From positions 1-36,353 of the IMG/VR virus record IMGVR_UViG_3300028840_000732: a stretch of 36,353 nucleotides of DNA, one strand, 5' to 3'. Source of the stretch: a virus. Positions 30,735 to 36,353 of the stretch are shown here, in pieces (position 1 is the first letter of the stretch; every line of letters starts with the position of its first letter). A program made the position numbers and the translations under genes. Below the pieces are notes generated by a model, which saw only the letters and a program-made list of their open reading frames with translations, had not been told where the DNA came from and did not search any database.

Positions 30735-32215
30735 TGAGTGCGATACAATATTTAGGTAATGGTAATGGTCGGCTGTACGTTGTAGAGCCTGATGGCACTA
30801 CGGTAAACCGATCGTTCGTCAACAATCAACAGGGTGTTCGTGATTTTAAGGCTTTTGGCACTGTAGCTGCATCCATACAAGCGCGGTCTGCGGAAGGTAA
30901 GATTACAGTCGATACTATTGACGCAAGCGGAGGTACATTTCTGATTTTGATTAACGCTTCCTCGGTTGGGGGCACAACGAATTATGCTGGAGGTACTACC
31001 ACGTCAGAGCTTGCTGAAGATATCACTGACGTTATCAACGCCAGTAGCGATACGTATGTAGCTGCACACGCTGGAGATGATGTTTACATCAGGACGGTAA
31101 ACCCAGGCGTTGAGGCTAATGGGTATGCCATCTCTATTGTCGATGGGTCGTCTACTAAGTATACTATTGAAAACATGGCGGGCGGTTCCGGTAGTGATCA
31201 GATTTATGACCCTCAAGATGGTTTTCGTTTCTTCATAAACGCTAACTTTGATTCTTCCGGATGTGCTGGGTGTGGTTCTAACGCCCCTGCTTTCGACCTG
31301 ACAAACGCTGTCGAAATAACGGACTTTATCGTAACTCAGTCGCTACAGAACAATCCGTACACTGATACTATTACAATCAGTAGTGGTGTAGTCATTCCTT
31401 CACGCAAGGCTTCGGATATGACGTTCAGGGTTGCCGGAGAAGGTGCTGCTGCTGATAATCTCGACACGATAAACATTAGTGGGTCTTCTGACGGTGATAA
31501 GATACATTTGGTTGCTGCTAGCTCTGGAGCCGCGATTACGGTAAAGCATAACAACGGTAACATTAAGCTGGCTACGGGTGCTGATTTAGTCCTGACCAAC
31601 CCTCAAGACCGCCTGACGTTACAGTGGGACTCTGAGGAGAACGAGTGGATGGAGCTATCTCGCGGTGGTTCGTCTACCATCGCTGCTGGAGCTGTCGATA
31701 CTACTGAACTTGCCGCTGGAGCTGTAACAACAGCAAAGATTGACGCTCTTGCTGTAACATCTGCTGAGTTAGCTGCTGATGCTGTCACTACGGTAAAGAT
31801 TGCTGACGATAACGTAACCACCGCAAAAATTGCGGATAATAATGTTACGGTAGCAAAAGTGGAGGACAGCCTGACGTATGAAGCGTTTGTTGTTCCGGTA
31901 TCGTTTGAGACTGGAGAGCAGTGCGACAACAAGTGGAAAGCTCCCTTTGATTGCGCAGTTACAGATATTTACGCTATCGTTACGAAGGCTATCGCCGGAA
32001 CGGATTCTGGCACGATAACCCCTAAGAACAACGCTGGGACAACAATGACTGGCGGAGTGATCACATTCTCCGCATCTGCTGCGTTGAATACGGCTCAGAC
32101 GTCTACACCATCAGCAAACAACACGCTGTCAGACGGTGATGTTATGAGCCTAACCACAGCTAAGTCTACCGCTGGAGGTAAGGCCCTTGTAACTATTCAT
32201 GTAACTAGGACGTAA
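30734..32215 (+). CDS. Tail-fibre-like protein with repeated TTAKI units
   Basis: A 493-residue protein. Residues about 318-380 contain repeated units of about 10 residues (AGAVDTTEL, AGAVTTAKI, ALAVTSAEL, ADAVTTVKI, DDNVTTAKI, DNNVTVAKV), the pattern that builds triple-beta-spiral-like or coiled shafts in phage fibres. An N-terminal beta-rich region includes CAGCG (175-179). The C-terminal 110 residues would be the receptor-binding tip. It probably helps host recognition. Repeat units may allow length variation by recombination. Confidence 0.75.
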   Translation: MSAIQYLGNGNGRLYVVEPDGTTVNRSFVNNQQGVRDFKAFGTVAASIQARSAEGKITVDTIDASGGTFLILINASSVGGTTNYAGGTTTSELAEDITDVINASSDTYVAAHAGDDVYIRTVNPGVEANGYAISIVDGSSTKYTIENMAGGSGSDQIYDPQDGFRFFINANFDSSGCAGCGSNAPAFDLTNAVEITDFIVTQSLQNNPYTDTITISSGVVIPSRKASDMTFRVAGEGAAADNLDTINISGSSDGDKIHLVAASSGAAITVKHNNGNIKLATGADLVLTNPQDRLTLQWDSEENEWMELSRGGSSTIAAGAVDTTELAAGAVTTAKIDALAVTSAELAADAVTTVKIADDNVTTAKIADNNVTVAKVEDSLTYEAFVVPVSFETGEQCDNKWKAPFDCAVTDIYAIVTKAIAGTDSGTITPKNNAGTTMTGGVITFSASAALNTAQTSTPSANNTLSDGDVMSLTTAKSTAGGKALVTIHVTRT

Positions 32216-32220
32216 GGTTT

Positions 32221-33009
32221 ATGGCTATCGACATAGATAAGTTTAAGCGATTTGTAGACTTCATCTCTAATAAGAATGGCAGAGGAACGATAACCCCTCC
32301 TGACTTCAACTTAGCTGCTGAATCAGCACTGAAAGAGTGGACGATGAAGCAGTACAATAATGAGGAGGAGTATCAGCCAGGTCGTCCTATTCCTAGGTAC
32401 GGATATGAGATGACCACTAAGATCACGGATAATCTCAGACACCTAAAAGAGGTTAGGGAGTTTGCCCCTGATGATGGCTCGATAGACGTTCCTAATGGCA
32501 CCACTACGGACATCAATAAACAGGTGTGCCCAGCATACCTACACTTTAGCTCTATGAGGGCTGTCTATAAGGTGTATGAAGGAACTACCGATAATAACAT
32601 CTGCGGTTATAGTCCCACTGATAAGGAGACACGTCCGGTAAAAGAATACGAGAACGACGTAAAGCTAGTGCGTGATGATGAGCTTGGAGATTATTTGGGG
32701 AGTAGTATTATCTATCCTTCTGTATCTGATCCGATCTGCACGTTATATTCGTCTACTGTTCAGATATTCCCGAAGAAGGGCATCCATCGTGTTAAGTTTA
32801 CGTACCTCCGTCAACCTGACATCCCGAAATGGAGCTATATTGTTGTTAATAACCGCCCTGTGTATGACCCCTCTAATAGCGTTGATATCGACGCGCCAGA
32901 AGAAGCGTTCAACAAGATAGCTATGGGGGCATTGTCGTTCCTAGGTATCAGCATTAGGGAGCCTGAGTTAGTACAGTATTCGGAAGGGATGAAAAGCAAA
33001 GGAGTATGA
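32221..33009 (+). CDS. Putative head-tail connector or tail protein
   Basis: A 262-residue protein with helices at the N-terminus (MAIDIDKFKRFVDFISNKNG; SALKEWTMKQYNNEEEY), a beta-rich middle and a C-terminal helix (APEEAFNKIAMGALSFLGIS). This is the layout of adaptor or tail-tube-like connector proteins in short-tailed phages. The next small basic gene overlaps by 4 bases. Function inferred from position. Confidence 0.55.
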   Translation: MAIDIDKFKRFVDFISNKNGRGTITPPDFNLAAESALKEWTMKQYNNEEEYQPGRPIPRYGYEMTTKITDNLRHLKEVREFAPDDGSIDVPNGTTTDINKQVCPAYLHFSSMRAVYKVYEGTTDNNICGYSPTDKETRPVKEYENDVKLVRDDELGDYLGSSIIYPSVSDPICTLYSSTVQIFPKKGIHRVKFTYLRQPDIPKWSYIVVNNRPVYDPSNSVDIDAPEEAFNKIAMGALSFLGISIREPELVQYSEGMKSKGV

Positions 33010-33161
33010 GTCTATACGAGAACATTCATAAGAAGCGTAAGCGCATTGCTGCTGGATCAGGAGAGAAGATGCGTAAGGTTGGTCAGAAGGGAGCTCCTAC
33101 TGATAAGGCTTTTAAGAAGGCCGCTAAGACGGCTAAGAAAAACAGGTCGTACAAGAAATGA
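33006..33161 (+). CDS. Small basic virion-module protein
   Basis: A 51-residue Lys/Arg/Ala-rich protein (MSLYENIHKKRKRIAAGSGE...). The start overlaps the connector stop (ATGA) and the end overlaps the next gene (ATGA). Proteins beginning MSLYxNIHxKRKRIxxGSxEKMRK recur in uncultured tailed phages, usually in the structural region. The function is not known. It probably binds nucleic acid or packaged DNA. Confidence 0.75.
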   Translation: MSLYENIHKKRKRIAAGSGEKMRKVGQKGAPTDKAFKKAAKTAKKNRSYKK

Positions 33162-33403
33162 AGATCAGGAAGACAACAAAGGGTAAGGGTCGTAATTTCA
33201 GGACTGTTGAGGAAGGCGCCGGAATGACTAAGAAGGGTGTCCGTGCTTATAGGCGTAAGAACCCAGGTTCTAAGCTGAAGACTGCCGTTACTGAGAAGAA
33301 TCCTACTGGCAAACGCGCTGCCAGAAGAAAGTCTTTTTGTGCTCGTTCTAAGGGGTGGACTGGAGAGCGTGGTAAAGCGGCTCGTCGTAGGTGGCGATGC
33401 TAA
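33158..33403 (+). CDS. Small basic protein, DUF6321-like
   Basis: An 81-residue protein (MKIRKTTKGKGRNFRTVEEG...). GAGMTKKGVRAYRRKNPGSK (about 21-40) and RRKSFCARSKGWTGERGKAA (about 57-76) match a conserved phage protein with GxGMTxKGVxxYRRxNPGSKLKTAVT and SFCARS motifs. It probably belongs to the DUF6321 group. It overlaps the previous gene by 4 bases. Its TAA stop lies within the left arm of the attC-like site, so the gene end and the recombination site are joined. Confidence 0.75.
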   Translation: MKIRKTTKGKGRNFRTVEEGAGMTKKGVRAYRRKNPGSKLKTAVTEKNPTGKRAARRKSFCARSKGWTGERGKAARRRWRC

Positions 33404-33448
33404 CGTCGAATAAACCCCATTGAAACGGTGTTTATTCAGATGTTGGCT
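33398..33448. other. attC-like site A (left boundary of the RM cassette)
   Basis: TGCTAAC (33398-33404), then GAATAAACCCC (33408-33418), a short loop, GGTGTTTATTC (33427-33437), then GTTGGCT (33442-33448). The inner arms pair 10 of 11. This is a compact attC layout of about 51 bp; the predicted cut point is G33442/T33443. Confidence 0.7.
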
Positions 33449-33485
33449 GCAAGGCTGCAAAAAACAAAAATTTCAGTTAAGTTGA

Positions 33486-33493
33486 TAACTTTG
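33486..33493 (+). promoter_or_regulatory. Cassette promoter, host-like -7 element TAACTTTG
   Basis: It matches TAnnTTTG, 14 bases before the methyltransferase ATG and inside the cassette, so the RM genes can be expressed at any insertion point. Confidence 0.5.
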
Positions 33494-33507
33494 TACAAAC
33501 AAATAAT

Positions 33508-34890
33508 ATGATTACAAAACAGTACATAGACGAACTCAAAAAAGAAGGAAATGGTGCTATTGGCGAGTTAGTCAAATCTCAAAATGACGGTAGCGGAATC
33601 GTCTATATACTTGAGAACTTAGGGTATCTGCCCAATGACTTTGACGGCAGCTGGTTGCCTGACCTGTTAGAGCATAAAAACAAACATGTTCGTCTTTGGG
33701 CAACCAAAACAATCGGGAAATTAAAGGACACGACCTACATACCACATTTGGAAAAGACTGCCTTAAATGACGAAGTGACGGAAATTAGACGAGAAGCCGT
33801 TTCGTCAATAGGCAGACAACGGTCTGAAAACGCGAAAGAAATACTTTACAAGATTCTTGGCGACACTGACCCAAAAATAGTATGTCAAGCAATTAGAGCC
33901 TTATTAGTATTTAAAGGCAAAAAAGAAGTTGACGAAAAACTCAAGTCACTTATTAATCATGAAAATGAAATGGTGACAAAAGTTATTTACAAGGAGTATT
34001 TCGCAAAATCAAACGAGAAAACGTCTGAACAACCGCATACTGAATCTTACGATTTTTTAAAAAATGTAGTTGTCAATGATGATGTTCGTGAGGTTCTTAA
34101 ACTCATTCCTGATGAAAGTTTTCATTTAACCTTCACCTCCCCTCCATATTACAATGCACGAGACTACTCTATTTACCCAAGCTATCAGGCGTACTTAGAC
34201 TTTTTAGAAGAAGTTTTTCAACTGACTTACAACAAGACCAAAGAGGGACGCTTTCTCATTGTAAACACTTCGCCAATCATAATCCCAAGGATTAGCCGAC
34301 AACATTCTTCTAAACGTTATCCTATTCCTTTTGACATTCATCATTTCCTAGTTCAAATGGGGTGGGAGTTCATTGATGATATTGTTTGGGTAAAGCCTGA
34401 AGCAAGTGTTAAGAACAGAGTTGGCGGATTCATGCAGCATAGAAAGCCACTTGGATATAAACCAAATGCTGTGACTGAATATTTAATGGTTTATCGCAAG
34501 CAAACATCCAAACTCCTTGATTGGAACATTCGACAATATGACAGGGAAACAGTTGAAGAAAGTAAAGTTAAAGGTGATTTTGAGTCAACAAACGCTTGGC
34601 ACATAGACCCGACATTCAATAAAGTTCATTCTGCTGTATTTCCTATTGAACTCTGCAAAAGAGTTATTGAGTACTATAGCTACAAAGGAGATTTGGTATT
34701 TGACCCATTTGGAGGCAGCGGAACCTTTGGACGAACGGCCAAAAGTATGGACAGGCACTTTTTCCTTACAGAACAAGAACCCAAATACTTTGAATACATG
34801 AAAACACATTTTAAAAACGATAGCTTATTCAAAGAGAGAAAGACACAGTTTTTATCATTGAAAGAGTTTAATAAGACAATCAACAAATGA
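33508..34890 (+). CDS. DNA methyltransferase (m4C type) with N-terminal HEAT-like repeats
   Basis: A 460-residue protein. Residues about 25-165 carry HEAT-like helical repeats (e.g. NKHVRLWATKTIGKLKD, DEVTEIRREAVSSIGRQ, DPKIVCQAIRALLVFKG), an unusual N-terminal addition that could contact DNA or the partner endonuclease. The catalytic part follows: TSPPYYNARDYS (210-221) is motif IV with the SPPY of N4-cytosine (beta-class) enzymes, and FDPFGGSGTFGR (398-409) is the SAM-binding motif I. Motif order IV before I indicates class beta. It overlaps the endonuclease gene by 4 bases and would protect phage DNA from it. Confidence 0.9.
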   Translation: MITKQYIDELKKEGNGAIGELVKSQNDGSGIVYILENLGYLPNDFDGSWLPDLLEHKNKHVRLWATKTIGKLKDTTYIPHLEKTALNDEVTEIRREAVSSIGRQRSENAKEILYKILGDTDPKIVCQAIRALLVFKGKKEVDEKLKSLINHENEMVTKVIYKEYFAKSNEKTSEQPHTESYDFLKNVVVNDDVREVLKLIPDESFHLTFTSPPYYNARDYSIYPSYQAYLDFLEEVFQLTYNKTKEGRFLIVNTSPIIIPRISRQHSSKRYPIPFDIHHFLVQMGWEFIDDIVWVKPEASVKNRVGGFMQHRKPLGYKPNAVTEYLMVYRKQTSKLLDWNIRQYDRETVEESKVKGDFESTNAWHIDPTFNKVHSAVFPIELCKRVIEYYSYKGDLVFDPFGGSGTFGRTAKSMDRHFFLTEQEPKYFEYMKTHFKNDSLFKERKTQFLSLKEFNKTINK

Positions 34891-35804
34891 CACTAACGGA
34901 ACAAGTAGCAAAGAACATTATCAAAAAACTCCTTAATGGAGCAGATTATAGAATAGAGGTTGTAACTCTAATAAATGCTGAGTTTCTTCAATTTGCCATT
35001 GACTTTTTCAAACAAATTGTTAACGCCAAACTGAACAATCAAGAAATAGATGTTGATTGGTACAAGAAAGCATTCCTTCTTGACCCAAGCCTTTCCAAAG
35101 AGGAAATTGCAATCAATTCAGGTCTAAACATGAAAACCATTAGCAACATGTTTAATTCAACCAAGAAGGAAGTAGTAATTGATGCCTCAAATGACCATTA
35201 TGAAACTCTTTACAATTCAATAAAGGAGCTTGTAGAATCGGAAAATGAACTTGACCTGACATTAACCATCAAGCTAAAAGGAGTTTCAGTTGATTTGAAC
35301 GTAAGCGAAAGCCTAATTGTAATAAACACATTAGCAGTTAAGCGAGCAGCTTTAAGGGGTGGACTTTGGAGTACAGCCGGAAAAAGAGTAGAAAAACCAT
35401 TAATGCAAACCCTTTGTAAACTTTATCAAGTTCCTGCCAGCAATTATAAATCAGTAATGATTGGCAGCACAACTGATGAAGCATTTGAAAGGGAAATTGA
35501 CTTCTACTTACTGCATGACGGAACTGAATATAAATGTGAAGTAAAGCTAATGGGTAAAGGAAATCCAGAAAGTGCAGACGCTGTAATAGCAAGGGACAGC
35601 AAAGTATTTGTTGCAGACAAACTTTCAGATACTAATAAGGCTCAACTTGACAGTTTAAATATTGAGTGGGTTGAACTTCGAAACTCTCATGGCTTTAGAC
35701 GTTTTAAGACCGTTTTGGAAAATTTAGATATTCCGCATACCGACTATAGTGACGACAATATTGATGAAGATGTGACTGAAATTTTTAACGAAATATTTGA
35801 ATAA
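34887..35804 (+). CDS. Type II restriction endonuclease, CfrBI-like
   Basis: A 305-residue protein. Catalytic residues of the PD-(D/E)XK fold are visible: EREIDFYLL with D205, and CEVKLMGKG with E218 and K220. Helical N-terminal half (e.g. FLQFAIDFFKQIV) and NTLAVKRAALRGGLWSTAGK (147-166) resemble what I recall of the CfrBI family, which pairs with an m4C methylase and recognises CCWWGG. I could not verify this. It starts on ATGA overlapping the methyltransferase stop and ends just before site B. If active, it would cut unmethylated competing phage or host DNA. Confidence 0.8.
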   Translation: MTLTEQVAKNIIKKLLNGADYRIEVVTLINAEFLQFAIDFFKQIVNAKLNNQEIDVDWYKKAFLLDPSLSKEEIAINSGLNMKTISNMFNSTKKEVVIDASNDHYETLYNSIKELVESENELDLTLTIKLKGVSVDLNVSESLIVINTLAVKRAALRGGLWSTAGKRVEKPLMQTLCKLYQVPASNYKSVMIGSTTDEAFEREIDFYLLHDGTEYKCEVKLMGKGNPESADAVIARDSKVFVADKLSDTNKAQLDSLNIEWVELRNSHGFRRFKTVLENLDIPHTDYSDDNIDEDVTEIFNEIFE

Positions 35805-35814
35805 AAAAAGCCCT

Positions 35815-35946
35815 GCAGCCAACAAAGTATAAAAGCAATGGCGGCAGACAAGTAAAAAGAAAGTTTAGTGCTTAAACAAAACATGGTGGCGGTGGACAGG
35901 AAAGTATCTTGAAAACCGCCACTGCTTTTATACAGAACCGTTAGCC
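35815..35946. other. attC-like site B (right boundary of the RM cassette)
   Basis: GCAGCCAAC (35815-35823), then GTATAAAAGCAATGGCGG (35827-35844), a loop of 71 bases, CCGCCACTGCTTTTATAC (35916-35933), then GTTAGCC (35940-35946). The long arms pair 17 of 18. Total length of about 130 bp is within the range of large attC sites such as VCRs. Predicted cut at G35940/T35941. Confidence 0.75.
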
Positions 35947-36353
35947 TTAAAGCCTACGGTGATGGGCCACTTCAGCTTTCCACTGATAAGAATTGGAGGA
36001 TGTTCCCACATTTAGAGGGCTTTGGTAAGAATGAGATCTCCGACCCTCACGAAATAGAATCAATTTTTAACAGTGAAGCTTTTGCTGAGTTTGGTAAGAT
36101 GAATGTAATGCCGCTGATATACGATGAAAAAAAGAAGCGCTGCAATATTTTAATCTACGACTCTGAAAAAGCAATGTTAAACACTCATAAAATTGTGAAA
36201 AATATCGCTGGTCGTGGTCGAAAGCACCCTGTATATGTATTCATTGACAAAGAAGATAACTACATAGCTGAAGTAAGATATGGTAATGCTACAGCTAATG
36301 CTCTTCAAAGAGGTCTTTGGACGCACACTAAGAATGCTTTACCATACTTTGAT
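35913..36353 (+). CDS. Open reading frame of unknown function, truncated at both ends
   Basis: This frame is open from 35913 (through the right arm of site B) to the window end. From 35949 it reads protein-like: KAYGDGPLQLSTDKNWRMF, then PHLEGFGKNEISDPHEI, LIYDEKKKRCNILIYD, GRGRKHPVYVFIDKEDNY and ANALQRGLWTHTKNALPYFD. There is no ATG, GTG or TTG before ATG 36000, and restoring the pre-insertion sequence supplies none. Either translation starts at 36000 (GGAGG directly before the ATG is too close to act), or the gene has lost its 5' end. The QRGLWTHTKNA segment looks like a conserved motif, but I cannot name the family. Confidence 0.55.

Larger units (their letters stand above)
33443..35940 (+). 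mobile_element. Cassette carrying a type II RM system, bounded by attC-like sites
   Basis: The 2498-bp unit starts TTGGCTGC and ends CAGAACCG. GTTGGCTGC (33442-33450) is the perfect reverse complement of GCAGCCAAC (35815-35823), and the match extends to 13 of 14 with the next five bases. This is what a circular integron cassette requires of its own attC. Joining 33442 to 35941 restores GCTAAC...GTTAGC, a small symmetrical attC-like site. The genes are oriented away from site A, as in ordinary cassettes. No integrase is present. It carries its own promoter element (33486-33493). Confidence 0.7.

Noticed and set aside
33408-33437. Site A hairpin as a transcription terminator
   Set aside because: No T-run follows and the stem is AT-rich; the paired cassette ends explain it better.
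1-36353. CRISPR array, rRNA, integrase, transposase or integron integrase
   Set aside because: No spaced direct repeats, no rRNA-like stretch and no tyrosine or serine recombinase or DDE transposase motif was seen in any frame.
1-36353. Circular closure of the window (joining 36353 to 1)
   Set aside because: Joining the ends keeps frames open for a few codons on both strands, but there is no terminal repeat to prove it, so both edge genes are treated as truncated.

Overview
The window is most of a tailed double-stranded DNA phage genome (Caudoviricetes) that probably infects a member of the Bacteroidota. The phage assignment rests on a large terminase (20472-22655), portal (22721-25168), acidic scaffold-like protein (25222-26367), major capsid protein (26409-27842), connector and tail-fibre-like genes, and a replication/recombination block. 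The Bacteroidota assignment rests on TAnnTTTG promoter elements in front of late genes, few Shine-Dalgarno sequences, AT-rich leaders, and the gene families present. The sizes and order of TerL, portal, scaffold and capsid resemble crAss-like or other short-tailed Bacteroidota phages. No tape-measure gene, integrase or lysogeny module is visible.

Layout. (1) 1-4279, minus strand: about sixteen very small, mostly unrecognised genes in a tight leftward array, probably early host-takeover genes. They are served by a recurring promoter (TTGTAACC, then a CGTWWA element at fixed spacing) and by a recurring AACCAATAACC-ATG leader. (2) 4280-5712: 1.4 kb without a convincing gene, between the divergent arms. 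It holds a tRNA-like T-arm structure, palindromes, two leftward promoters, a GC-rich patch and interleaved inverted repeats; it is a candidate control and origin region. (3) 5713-11355, plus strand: HTH regulator, zinc-finger protein, replisome-organiser-like protein, RecA-fold ATPase, a RecF/Rad50-like ATPase and a PD-(D/E)XK nuclease, mostly linked by ATGA overlaps. (4) 11368-13460: sulfotransferase, two SAM methyltransferases, a glucosaminidase-like lysin, then twin terminators. (5) 13718-20112: small virion-associated or accessory genes, a double GroES-like protein, an HNH-like protein, two glycosyltransferases and a single-domain GroES-like protein. (6) 20093-33403: packaging, capsid and tail module.

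(7) 33398-35946 is the most unusual part. A complete type II restriction-modification operon (an m4C-type methyltransferase with N-terminal HEAT-like repeats, then a CfrBI-family-like PD-(D/E)XK endonuclease) is bounded exactly as an integron gene cassette would be. There are imperfect-palindrome attC-like sites on both sides. The cassette's own ends (GTTGGCTGC at 33442, GCAGCCAAC at 35815) are complementary. Removing the cassette restores a smaller attC-like site whose left arm contains the stop codon of a phage structural-module gene. A second, smaller cassette-like unit with the same logic (GTTATATGC/GCATATAAC ends plus an attC-like hairpin) lies at 865-1158 in the early arm. No integron integrase is in the window, so the phage appears to carry orphan attC-like sites. 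An open reading frame of unknown function follows the right-hand site and runs off the window.

Most of the small early genes have no recognised function. All function calls come from reading motifs by eye; no database search was possible.
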